This document shows positions 16,250 through 25,600 of a stretch of DNA of 62,614 bases, piece by piece. Every line of letters starts with the position of its first letter. The stretch's first letter is position 1. A model generated the notes under the pieces. The model made no database searches, was not told the DNA's origin, and was given only the letters and a program-made list of their open reading frames with translations. The stretch spans positions 1 to 62,614 of the forward strand of contig JBNLVK010000057.1 of the NCBI GenBank assembly GCA_050618055.1, read 5' to 3'. A program made the position numbers and the translations under genes. The DNA is from CALDCK01 sp050618055 (lineage in GTDB: Bacteria; Myxococcota_A; UBA9160; SMWR01).

Positions 16250-16285
16250 GCGGAGCGAGGCGAAGCCGAGCGGAGTCCCAGAAGG
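16248..16285 (+). repeat. Intergenic GC-rich repeat motif, copy A
   Basis: Bases 16248-16277 match 62007-62036 at 25 of 30 positions, and both are followed within a few bases by AGAAGG. Each copy follows directly after a hairpin at the 3' end of a gene. Probably a dispersed extragenic element. Confidence 0.4.
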
Positions 16286-16315
16286 CTGAAGCTTGACCTG
16301 CGCCCCTCGGTCATG

Positions 16316-16327
16316 TTAACGATCGTT
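16316..16327. promoter_or_regulatory. Probable TetR-family autoregulatory operator
   Basis: TTAACGATCGTT contains the perfect 10-bp palindrome AACGATCGTT, 8 nt before the ATG of the TetR gene. A TTGACC -35-like hexamer sits at 16293-16298, so the palindrome would cover the -10 region. Position and symmetry suggest autorepression of TetR and the downstream P450. Confidence 0.5.
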
Positions 16328-16335
16328 CGTTCATC

Positions 16336-16947
16336 ATGTCCGCCGCCCTCCCCACCCCCGCCGCCGGCACGGTCACCCGAGATCGCATCCTGGACGAGGC
16401 CGAGGCCCTGTTCGCCGAGCACGGCTACGCCGGAACGTCGGTGCGCGACATCGCGGGCGCCGTGTCGCTCACCCCCGCCAGCCTCTACAACCACTTCGAC
16501 GGCAAGGAGGCGCTCTACACGGCGGTGCTGGAGCGGGGCATCCGGCCGCTGGTGGAGCTGATGCAGGGTCTGGCCGCCGCCGAGCCGCGCGGGGAGGCGG
16601 TCGACGCGCTGCTCGAGCGGGTCATGGAGCACCTGGCGCGGCGACCCCACCTGCCCCGGCTGATCCACCACGAGGCCGCCACCGGCGGAGCCCACATCGG
16701 CGGGGTCATGCGCGACTGGATCCGGCCGCTGATCGAGCAGGCCCGGGTGCAGATGCAGCGCGTGCCCGAGAGCGGCTGGGAGCCCGAGGAGTACCCGCTG
16801 GTGATCGCGGCCTGGATCCACATGGTGCTCGGCCACTTCGCCCTGGCGCCGCTGTTCCGCGACGTGCTGGGCGTCGACCCCCTCTCCCCCGACGTGCTGC
16901 GTCGGCAGACCGGCGTGCTGCGCAAGTTCGCGCGCCAGCACCCCTGA
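16336..16947 (+). CDS. TetR/AcrR family transcriptional regulator
   Basis: A 203-residue repressor with the classic N-terminal helix-turn-helix (about 14-60: RDRILDEAEALFAEHGYAGT, VRDIAGAVSLTPASLYNHFDGKEAL order) and a C-terminal ligand-binding domain. Such proteins dimerise on short palindromes and release DNA on binding a small hydrophobic ligand. A palindrome overlaps its promoter. The P450 gene begins 11 bp after its stop, so it probably controls its own operon in response to the P450 substrate or a related lipid. Confidence 0.9.
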   Translation: MSAALPTPAAGTVTRDRILDEAEALFAEHGYAGTSVRDIAGAVSLTPASLYNHFDGKEALYTAVLERGIRPLVELMQGLAAAEPRGEAVDALLERVMEHLARRPHLPRLIHHEAATGGAHIGGVMRDWIRPLIEQARVQMQRVPESGWEPEEYPLVIAAWIHMVLGHFALAPLFRDVLGVDPLSPDVLRRQTGVLRKFARQHP

Positions 16948-16958
16948 AGGAGACCGCC

Positions 16959-18193
16959 ATGCAGCTTTCCGACGTGGACCTGAACGACCTGGACGTGTTC
17001 GAGGCGGGCTGTCCCCACGACATGTTCGAGACGCTGCGGCGCGAGGCGCCCGTCTTCTGGCACGAGGAGCCGGACGGTCCCGGCTACTGGGCCGTCACCA
17101 GGTACGACGACCTGAAGCACATCTCGCGCCACCCGAAGGAGTTCTCCTCGGAGCGCATGGGCATCCTGCTGCGCGAGCCCGAACCGGACACCGTCGTCTT
17201 CCAGCAGCAGATCATGATCAGCATGGATCCGCCGCGGCACCACCAGCACCGCGCGCTGATCAACAAGGCGTTCACGCCGCGCATGGTCGAGGGCCTGCGG
17301 CCACGCATCCGCCGGATGTGCCGCGAGATCGTGAACGCGGTGATCGAGAAGGGCGAGTGCGACTTCGTCGAGGAGCTGGCGGCGCCGCTGCCCATGCTGG
17401 TGATCTGCGAGATGATGGGCGTTCCCGAGGAGGACCGGCGCCGCGTCTACGACATCGGCAACAAGATGGTCGGCTTCGACGACCCGGAGTACCACGACGG
17501 CAAGACGCTGAAGGAGAAGGCCGAGGAGGGGGACGTCAACCAGTACTCCGCCGAAATGTTCCTGTACGCCAGCAAGCTGCGGGAGAAGGCGATGTCACAC
17601 CCCTCCGACGACCTGGCGACGGCGCTGGTGAACGCCGAGCTCGACGGACACACGCTCCCGCCCGAGGAGTTCAACTTCTTCTTCCTGCTGCTGCTGATCG
17701 CCGGCAACGAGACGACGCGCACGGTCACGACCATCGGCATGATCGGCCTGCTCGACCACCCGGACCAGCTGCGCGACCTGAAGCAGGACATGTCCCTGCT
17801 CGACGGAGCCATCGAGGAGATCCTGCGCTTCAGCCCGGCCGTGCACTCGTTCCGCCGCCAGACCACGACCGACGTGGAGCTGCGCGGGCAGAAGATCGGC
17901 GCCGACCAGAAGGTGATCCTCTGGTACCCGTCGGCGAACCGGGACGAGGACGTGTTCGAGCGCCCGCAGGAGTTCGACATCCGGCGGTCGCCCAACGAGC
18001 ACGTGGCCTTCGGCTACGGCGAGCACTACTGCCTGGGCGCGAACCTGGCCCGCATGGAGCTCCAGGAGATCTTCCGCGAGATCCTGTCGCGCATCGATGG
18101 CATGGAGCGCACGGCGAAGCCCCGCCGGCTGCGCTCGAACTTCATCAACGGCGTGAAGGAGATGCAGGTCCGGTTCGAGCCGGGCGCGCCGCT

Positions 18194-18197
<4 letters not shown>
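16959..18197 (+). CDS. Cytochrome P450, TetR-linked
   Basis: A 412-residue soluble bacterial P450 that would hydroxylate a hydrophobic substrate using electrons from a ferredoxin pair not encoded here. The I-helix oxygen motif AGNETTR is at about 248-254, the K-helix reads EEILR, and the heme loop FGYGEHYCLG puts the thiolate at about Cys357. HRALINKAFTPR is the typical C-helix region. Overall it resembles CYP125/CYP142-like families acting on steroids or terpenoids, but the substrate is not determinable. AAGGAG lies 7 nt before ATG. Its stop shares CTAG with the convergent msrA stop. Confidence 0.93.
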
Positions 18198-18841
<644 letters not shown>

Positions 18842-18863
18842 GACCCCTCCTTTCCTGCGCCCC

Positions 18864-18900
18864 GAAGGATAGCCGGCCGCCCGGATCCTTCCGTTACCCT
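18864..18900. promoter_or_regulatory. Divergent promoter region of msrA and the nitronate monooxygenase
   Basis: GAAGGAT (18864-18870) and ATCCTTC (18885-18891) form an inverted repeat around a GC spacer. The left arm overlaps the msrA -10 candidate TATCCT (minus strand, 18871-18866), and TACCCT at 18895-18900 is a -10 candidate for the plus-strand gene. An operator controlling both directions is plausible. Confidence 0.4.
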
Positions 18901-18929
18901 CCACTGAACGAACCCGAGAGGACCCCTCC

Positions 18930-20054
18930 ATGCGTACCGAGCTCTGCGAAACCCTGGGCATCGAGTTCCCCATCTTCGCCTTCACCCACTGCCGCGACGT
19001 GGTGGCGGCGGTCAGCCAGGCCGGCGGCTTCGGCGTGCTGGGGGCCGTGGGCTTCTCGGCCGAGCAGCTCGAGGTCGAGTGCAAGTGGATCGACGAGCAC
19101 GTCGGCGACAAGCCCTACGGCGTCGACATCGTCATCCCCGGCAAGTACGAGGGCATGGACGAGCTGGATCCGGCCAAGCTCGAGCAGAAGCTGAAGGACA
19201 TGATCCCGCCCCAGCACCGCGAGTTCGCCGCCAAGGTGCTGGCGGACCACGGCGTGCCGGAGCTGCCGTCCGACGAGCCGCGGCGCCAGGAGCTGCTGGG
19301 CTGGACCGAGGCCACCGCCACCCCGCAGGTGGAGGTCGCCCTCCAGCACGAGAAGGTGAAGCTCATCGCCAACGCGCTGGGGACGCCGCCCAAGGACGTG
19401 ATCGACCACGTGCACGACTCGGGAAGGCTGGTCGCCGCGCTGTGCGGCAGCGCGCGCCAGGCGCTGAAGCACAAGCAGGCCGGCATCGACATCATCATCG
19501 CTCAGGGCGGCGAAGGCGGCGGCCACACCGGCGACGTCGGCAGCGTCGTGCTCTGGCCCGAGGTGATCGACGCGGTGGCGCCGACGCCGGTGCTCGCCGC
19601 CGGCGGCGTGGGTCGCGGCCGCCAGGTCGCCGCGGCGCTGGCCATGGGCGCCCAGGGCGTCTGGACCGGTTCGATCTGGCTGACGGTCGAGGAGGCCGAG
19701 GCGTCGCCGGAGCAGATGGAGAGCTACTTCAGCGCCACCAGCCGCGACACGGTGCGCTCGCGCAGCTGGACCGGCAAGCCCTGCCGCATGTTGAAGAACG
19801 ACTGGACGGAGGCCTGGGGCGACGAAAACACGCCCGACCCGTTGGGCATGCCGCTCCAGGGCATGGTCGTCTCCGACGCCATGAGCCGCGTCCACCGCTA
19901 CCCGAAGGCGGCCCAGAAGGTGGCCTTCAACCCGGTCGGGCAGATCGTGGGCTCGATGAACGAGAAGGTCTCGGCCCGCGACATGATCTACAACCTGGTC
20001 TCCGAGTACCTGGACGCCACCGAGCGCCTCGAGCGGCTGAACCCGGAGGACTGA
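18930..20054 (+). CDS. Nitronate monooxygenase / 2-nitropropane dioxygenase-like flavoprotein
   Basis: A 374-residue FMN-dependent TIM-barrel enzyme. GGEGGGHTGDVGS carries the catalytic His199, and VLAAGGVGRGRQVAAALAMG is the FMN-phosphate loop. Family members oxidise alkyl nitronates to carbonyls and nitrite, although many homologues have unknown substrates. An insert of about 55 residues (KYEGMDELD to LGWTEATATP) lengthens the barrel compared with short class I enzymes. AGAGG precedes ATG. The FAD oxidoreductase begins 7 bp later, so both probably serve one pathway. Confidence 0.85.
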   Translation: MRTELCETLGIEFPIFAFTHCRDVVAAVSQAGGFGVLGAVGFSAEQLEVECKWIDEHVGDKPYGVDIVIPGKYEGMDELDPAKLEQKLKDMIPPQHREFAAKVLADHGVPELPSDEPRRQELLGWTEATATPQVEVALQHEKVKLIANALGTPPKDVIDHVHDSGRLVAALCGSARQALKHKQAGIDIIIAQGGEGGGHTGDVGSVVLWPEVIDAVAPTPVLAAGGVGRGRQVAAALAMGAQGVWTGSIWLTVEEAEASPEQMESYFSATSRDTVRSRSWTGKPCRMLKNDWTEAWGDENTPDPLGMPLQGMVVSDAMSRVHRYPKAAQKVAFNPVGQIVGSMNEKVSARDMIYNLVSEYLDATERLERLNPED

Positions 20055-20061
20055 TCCCTCC

Positions 20062-21441
20062 ATGGCCAACGAGTCCTTCGACGTCATCATCGTGGGCGGC
20101 GGAATGGGCGGCCTGAACCTGGCCGCCCTGCTCACGAACGAGGGCAAGCGCGTCCTGGTTCTGGAGAAGTCGGGGCCCGAGGGCCTGGGCGGACGCGCCG
20201 CCAGCGGACGCATCGGCGACGCCGCCATCGACAACGGCATCAAGGGCCTGATCCTCACTGGCAGCCAGGACGAGATCTACCGCCGCATCGGCAAGACCAT
20301 GCCCGAGAACGTCTGCCGCTGGACCAACTCGGGACAGGTCCACATGGGCGGTCAGTGGCGAAGGCTCGACGACATGATCAAGGGCTCGCTGGCCGAGTTC
20401 TTCAAGGTCTACGTGAACACCGCGAAGGAGTGGAGCTACGAGGAGATCGAGCGGCTCGACGACGTGTCCGTCGAGCAGTTCGTGCGCGAGAACACCGACG
20501 ACCCGGGCGTGATCGACTTCTTCCGCTACCTGGGCTGGCTGTTCGGCGGCACGCTGCCGGTCCCCCACGACTACTCGGCGGGCATGCTCTTCTACAGCGT
20601 GAAGGCGCAGATCGAGAACCTGGGCCACTTCCCCTCCCAGTCCTACTGGGTGAAGGGCGGCAGCGGTGCCATCGCCGGGCCGCTGGTCGAGGCCATCGAG
20701 GAGCGCGGCGGCGAGATCCGCACGAACACGGCGGTGTCCCACATCGTGATCGAGAACGGCCGGGTGCGCGGCGTGGAGATCGAGGAGGGGCAGCGGCGCG
20801 TGCCCACCGAGCTGTTCGACACGCGCATGATCGAGGCACCGGTGGTGGTCAGCGCCGTCGCGATCTGGGACATCTTCAACATCCTGAACGAGGAAGACCT
20901 CTCGCCCTGGTACGCCGATCGCCTGCGCCACCTGCACCGCAAGACGCTCAACGACGCGACGCTCACCTACGGCCACGACGACCCGGACCTGTGGGACCAC
21001 AGCGGGCCTCGCTGGGTGCAGGAGGGTCCGGTGACCGGCCGCCCCTGGTGCGCCGCCTCGCTCGAGTTCTCCGACCAGCCCGGCCACTACGAGACGACCT
21101 TCTGGATCCAGCTCGGCTGGTGGGAGAAGCCCGACATCTTCCGCATGAAGGAGGCGAGCCACAAGCAGGCGCTGCTGCGCCTGTTCGACGACTGGGAGAA
21201 GGACATCCAGCAGCTCTTCCCCGGCGTGGTCGAGAAGGCCCACTGGCGCCACCGCTCCTTCGGCCCGGCCACCATCGCCGAGACGCCCGGCTTCGTGGGC
21301 CGCAGCCTGGTGGACATCCGCGCCGAGGGCGTAGAAGGCCTCTACCTGGTGGGCGAGCGCACCAGCGCCGCCAAGGTGATGGGCGTCTACGGATCCGCCC
21401 AGGTGGCGCTGGAGGCCTGCGACCTGATCGTGAACCGCTAG
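20062..21441 (+). CDS. FAD-dependent oxidoreductase, phytoene-desaturase/retinol-saturase type
   Basis: A 459-residue flavoprotein with an N-terminal dinucleotide-binding motif (IIVGGGMGGLNLAALL, then VLVLEKS and GGRAAS) and a C-terminal FAD-contact segment (LYLVGERTSAAKVMGVYGSA). This layout is shared by phytoene desaturases, retinol saturases and amine oxidases. No other carotenoid genes are nearby, so carotenoid desaturation is not supported. Cytoplasmic or membrane-associated. Second gene of a two-gene unit with the nitronate monooxygenase. Confidence 0.8.
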   Translation: MANESFDVIIVGGGMGGLNLAALLTNEGKRVLVLEKSGPEGLGGRAASGRIGDAAIDNGIKGLILTGSQDEIYRRIGKTMPENVCRWTNSGQVHMGGQWRRLDDMIKGSLAEFFKVYVNTAKEWSYEEIERLDDVSVEQFVRENTDDPGVIDFFRYLGWLFGGTLPVPHDYSAGMLFYSVKAQIENLGHFPSQSYWVKGGSGAIAGPLVEAIEERGGEIRTNTAVSHIVIENGRVRGVEIEEGQRRVPTELFDTRMIEAPVVVSAVAIWDIFNILNEEDLSPWYADRLRHLHRKTLNDATLTYGHDDPDLWDHSGPRWVQEGPVTGRPWCAASLEFSDQPGHYETTFWIQLGWWEKPDIFRMKEASHKQALLRLFDDWEKDIQQLFPGVVEKAHWRHRSFGPATIAETPGFVGRSLVDIRAEGVEGLYLVGERTSAAKVMGVYGSAQVALEACDLIVNR

Positions 21442-21463
21442 GAACACGAGAGCGGGAACACGA

Positions 21464-21495
21464 AGGCCGGGGACCCGCAAGCGGACCCCCGGCCT
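21464..21495. terminator. Bidirectional hairpin between convergent genes
   Basis: AGGCCGGGG (21464-21472) and CCCCGGCCT (21487-21495) form a perfect 9-bp stem, with an additional CCGC/GCGG pairing inside. It lies between the FAD oxidoreductase stop and the convergent DUF2188 stop. A short direct repeat GGAACACGA precedes it. T-runs are poor on both sides, as is common in GC-rich genomes. Confidence 0.6.
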
Positions 21496-21523
21496 CGTCG
21501 ATACGGCTTTGGGAGCGTCGCCG

Positions 21524-21727
21524 CTAGGCCGCGTAGCTCCGCTTCGCCTGGATCTTGCCGTTGCGGCCCTTGATCTTGAGCACGCCGCGGGCGCGCTTGG
21601 CCAGCGAGCGGCCCTTGCGCACGGCCACGTCCTTCTTCTTGTGCATGCTCTCCGGCGACTTCTTGCCTTCGCGCTGCACCATCCATCCGTCCGCCGAGCT
21701 GCGGACCACGTAGGACTTCATCGGCAT
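21524..21727 (-). CDS. Small DUF2188 family protein
   Basis: A 67-residue, strongly basic, Lys-rich protein. SYVVRSSADGWMVQREGK, AVRKGRSLAKRARG and VLKIKGRNGKIQAKRSY match the DUF2188 pattern (a beta strand, a Gly-Trp turn, a helix, and a terminal strand). Function of this family is unknown. GGGAGG sits 6 nt before ATG 21727, favouring that start over the in-frame ATG at 21721. Confidence 0.8.
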   Translation of the reverse strand: MPMKSYVVRSSADGWMVQREGKKSPESMHKKKDVAVRKGRSLAKRARGVLKIKGRNGKIQAKRSYAA

Positions 21728-21812
21728 TGGTTGCCTCCCATCGGCTCCGTTTCAATTGGGGGTGGAGCCGTGGTCACGAAATCGACCGGCCGCGAGGGAC
21801 CCTTGAGGCGGG

Positions 21813-21871
21813 GCCGGCGCAGCGGGCCGGCAAGCGGTGTGCAACCCGGCGCGCAAGGCGTTGCCACACCG
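21813..21871 (-). terminator. Tandem hairpins downstream of mazG
   Basis: In the 168-bp gap between the mazG stop and the DUF2188 start, CGGTGTGCAAC (21835-21845) pairs with GTTGCCACACCG (21860-21871) with one bulge, and GCCGGC repeats at 21813-21818 and 21826-21831 form a second stem. They lie where mazG transcription should end. No T-tract; no gene is seen in the gap. Confidence 0.45.
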
Positions 21872-21895
21872 GAGGGTGTCGGACGCCGGTGCGAA

Positions 21896-22573
21896 CTACG
21901 CGCTCTCCGTTTCCCGCGAACGCAGCGCCCGCTCGAGCTCGGCGACCGAGCCGCGCAGCGCCTCCTCCGCGTCGGCGCCGAGCCCGTGGGCCAGTCGCGC
22001 CACCGCCAGCAGCAGCGGACCCAGCGGCGCGGCGTCGCCGCCCGACACGACCGCCAGCGCCGCCGCTGCGTGGCGCGACGACTGCTCGGCGCTCTGCACG
22101 TCGATGCCGGCGCGTCCCGCGCGGCGCAGCAGCTTGCCGGCGCGCAGCAGCGCCGGCAGGCCCAGCGGCACGCCGTCGGCCACGCCGGTCTCGCCGCGCC
22201 GCGCGCGCTCCTGCGCCTTCTGCTGCTCCCAGGCGTCGGTCTGGGCCTCGGCCGTCGCGATGTCGGCGTCGCCGAACACGTGGGGGTGGCGGCGCACCAG
22301 CTTGTCGCACACCGCCTCGACCACGTCGCCGAAGTCGAAACGCCCCTCCTCCTCGGCCATGCGCGCGTGGAACACCACCTGGAGCAGCAGGTCGCCCAGC
22401 TCGTCGCGCAGGCCGTCGAAGTCGCGGCGGCGGATGGCGTCGTCGACCTCGTAGGCCTCTTCGATGGTGTAGGGCGCGATCGTCTCGAAGCTCTGCTCCA
22501 CGTCCCAGGGGCAGCCGTCCTGCGGGTCGCGCAGGTTCGCCATGATGTCGAGGAGTCGCTTCACGTCGCTCAT
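21896..22573 (-). CDS. mazG: Nucleoside triphosphate pyrophosphohydrolase
   Basis: A 225-residue all-alpha NTP pyrophosphatase that hydrolyses (d)NTPs to NMP and PPi, clearing abnormal nucleotides. LRDPQDGCPWD is the N-terminal signature; EEAYEV and DELGDLLLQVVFHA supply the metal-binding acidic residues, and RRHPHVFGD follows. The second domain is degenerate (no second set of EExxD motifs), so this is shorter than the 263-residue E. coli protein. It sits 90 bp downstream of addA, separated by a large palindrome that may set its expression level. Confidence 0.93.
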   Translation of the reverse strand: MSDVKRLLDIMANLRDPQDGCPWDVEQSFETIAPYTIEEAYEVDDAIRRRDFDGLRDELGDLLLQVVFHARMAEEEGRFDFGDVVEAVCDKLVRRHPHVFGDADIATAEAQTDAWEQQKAQERARRGETGVADGVPLGLPALLRAGKLLRRAGRAGIDVQSAEQSSRHAAAALAVVSGGDAAPLGPLLLAVARLAHGLGADAEEALRGSVAELERALRSRETESA

Positions 22574-22585
22574 GGACGCCGAGGC

Positions 22586-22666
22586 TAGGCCTCTTCTCGC
22601 GGAAGCGCGAAGCTCGGGCCATCCTTCGGATGACCCGAGCGAATGCGCTTGCAGAGAAGAGGCCTA
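22586..22666. repeat. 81-bp near-perfect palindrome between addA and mazG
   Basis: Outer arms TAGGCCTCTTCTC (22586-22598) and GAGAAGAGGCCTA (22654-22666) are perfect complements over 13 bp. Inner arms GCTCGGGCCATCC (22612-22624) and GGATGACCCGAGC (22628-22640) match at 12 of 13 positions around a TTC loop. The middle 13 nt pair partly through AAGCGC with a one-base shift. The right end contains the addA stop codon; the left end lies 13 nt from the mazG ATG. Confidence 0.85.
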
Positions 22667-25600
22667 CACCACCAGGAGCAATCCCTCGGCCGGCTCGCCG
22701 GTGGCCTTCGCCACCGCGTCGACGTAGCGCTGCACCTGGGCGGCGTAGACGTCGCGGCGCGTGCCGAGCTCCACGTCCGTCTTGAAGTCGACCACCGTCC
22801 AGCGGCCGGCCTCGCGAAAGGCCAGGTCGACCACCCCCTCGGCCAGGCCGCCGTCGTCGCCGGCCAGGAGCACCGGCGTCTCGCGGCGCAGGGCGTCGCT
22901 GGTGGCGGCGCGGCGCAGCAGCGGGTGGGCCAGCGCGGCGCGCGTGGCCTCCACCGCCGCCGCCACCTCCTCCGGGCCGGCACCCACCAGCCGGCCCTGC
23001 AGGTGGGCCGCCGCCTCCACCTCGGCGGGCCCGGCGTCCAGGTCGACCACGGCCAGCACCGCGTGAACCAGGGTGCCGAAGCGCTTGCCGTGGGGACGTC
23101 CGGCGGCGCCGCGCTCCACCTGCTCCACCGGGATCGACGCACCGAGCGCCGGCGCCTGCTCGGCCAGCTCGGTCACCGACGCAGTGCGCAGCGACGGCTG
23201 GGCGCCGCGTTCGAGGCGCGCCGCGCGGGCGTCGCGCCAGCGCTCGTGATCGCGCGTCCCCTTCTCGACCACCACGCCCGACTCGTCGGTCTCGAGGATG
23301 CGCGTCTGGCGCAGGCCCACGTCGCCCTGGACGTCGAGCGCGAGCACGTTCGGGTCCCACCAGACCACCGAGTGCAGCCCGGCCCGCGGCAGCAGGCGGC
23401 CCGGCCGGACCGGTGTGCGCTGGGGCCGGCGAGCGCCGGCGATCTTCCGGTCGCGCGCGAAGTTGCCGAACGACGGACACCCGGCCGACGGCTCGCCCTC
23501 GCCGGCCGACGAGGTCTCCGGGTACACCACCGGGTTCAGCGCCGCGAGCCAGCCCGCCTCGATCTCGTGGTCCCCGACCACCGGCACCACCAGCAGGTCG
23601 CGCGCGCGGGTGGCCGCCACGTAGACGAGGCGCACCGCCTCGTGGGCGTCGCGCGCCAGCTCCACGTCGCCGTGGTCGAGCAGGTCCTGGGGCGTGCAGC
23701 CGGCCAGCGGCTCGGCCCACAGCCGCCGCTCCGGATCCACGTGGCGCGACGGCTGGTCGCGGGTGGCGCGGCAGGTCGGATCGCACAGCACCACCACCGG
23801 GAACTCCAGGCCCTTGGCCCGGTGAGCCGTCATGATGCGCACGCCCTCGGTGCCCTCCTCCACCACCGGCGCGTCCTGGGCCTCGCCGCGAAGGGCGTCG
23901 GCCTCCAGCCGCTCGACGAAGGCGCGGAAGCTCTGGGCACCGCGCCGCTCGAAGCGGCGCGCCAGGTCGACCACGCGCAGGCAGTTCGCCAGCGCCTGCT
24001 CGCCGGTGGGCCAGATGGCGATGCCGGCGTGGGCGCGCACGCTCTCGAGCAGGCGCGAGACCGTGTCGGCGATCGGCCGGCGGTTGCGCCGGTAGTGCAG
24101 GTCGCGCAGGATCGCCAGGCTCTCGGCCCCCGCGCGCTCGTCGCCCTCGAGCGAATCGACGTCGGGCAGCGGCTGGAGCGGGTGCAGCGTACGCCGACCG
24201 TGCTTGAAGGCCAGCAGCGCGTCGTCGCCCAGCGCGAAGAGCGGTCCGCGCAGGGTGGCGAAGACGCGCAGCTCGTCGTCGGGCCACTCGACCGCGGCCA
24301 GCGCGTTGCGGATCGCCAGCACCTCCTCCCGCTCGTGGAACGACTTGCCCCCCACCAGCACGTGGGGGACGCCGCGCGCCTCGAGCGCGCGCACGTAGGG
24401 GCGCGTCACGTCGTCGCCGAAGTTCTTGAAGCGGCGGAAGAGCAGGCAGACGTGGCGCGCCTGGATGGGCTCCTCGGTCTCACTGCCGTCCGGCGCGCGG
24501 CCCTTCACGGTCCAGCCGCTCTCGCGTACCAGCCAGTGCACGAAGGCGCCGACCGCCGGCGGCAGCGACTCGTCGACCTTCCAGTTCACCACCGTGCCGT
24601 AGTCGCCGTAGGGCCGGGGCGCCGGCAGCGCCACCACGGTGGGGCGATCGTGCACCTCCTCGCGCGCGCCCTCGAGCGCCACGTAGCGGGCCTGGCTGCC
24701 GTCGTCGGCGCCCTGCATGAGCGGCTCGAAGGCCGCGTTCACCAGCCCCTGGAGCGACGGCGGAGCCCGGAAGCTGGTGGACAGGAACACCAGCCGCGCG
24801 CCGGCCTCGGCCAGCCGCTTCTTGATCGACTCGTAGATGGCCACGTCGGCGCGGCGGAAGCGGTAGATCGACTGCTTCGGGTCGCCGACCAGGAAGAGCC
24901 TGCCCGGCAGCGGACGCGCCCGCCGCCAGTCGGTCTCCGCCGGATCGTCCGCAGCCAGCAGCAGCAGGATCTCGGCCTGGAGCGGGTCCGTGTCCTGGAA
25001 CTCGTCGACGACGTAGTGGCTGAAGCGGCCCTGGAGCTCGCGCCGCGCCGCGGCGTCGCCCACCAGCAGGTCGCGCGCGCGGATCAGCAGGTCGACGAAG
25101 TCGAGCACGCCGGCGGCGCGCTTCTGCTCCTCGTAGGCGTCGAGCACCGGGCGCAGGTCGTCCTTCAGCAGCGCCGCCAGGTCGGCGTCGCAGCGGGCGA
25201 CCAGGTCCTGGAGCGCCGCCACCACCGCCTCGCGGCGCTCGATCACCTCGTCGCGGGTGACGTCCTCGGAGAACATCTTCCGCGGGCGCCCCTTGTAGTG
25301 CCAGCCGTAGCGGCGCCCGGCCAGGTCGCGCAGCTCGGCCTCGAGCGCGTCGTGGTCGCGATCGCGCACGCCCTCGCGCAGCGCGTTCTCCTCGAACCAG
25401 TTCGCCACCCGCGCCACGTTCTGGGCGAGCCAGTCCTCCGGATCGACCGCGCTGCCGTGGAGCGACGTGAACGTCTCGAGCAGGCTCATCACGCCGTCGA
25501 TGGCCGCGTCGCGATCGAAGGGCTCGCGGCGCCAGGGCGCGTCGAAGTCGCGGTGCTCCTTCAGCGCCTGCACGGCGCCGCGCAGCGCTTCGCGCGGTCC

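Noticed and set aside
20062..21441. Carotenoid biosynthesis locus
   Set aside because: The FAD oxidoreductase resembles phytoene desaturase in fold, but no phytoene synthase or cyclase is nearby; the neighbour is a nitronate monooxygenase.
21728..21895. Small gene between the DUF2188 gene and mazG
   Set aside because: Frames there are Arg-rich shadows without ribosome sites; the region is better explained by hairpins.
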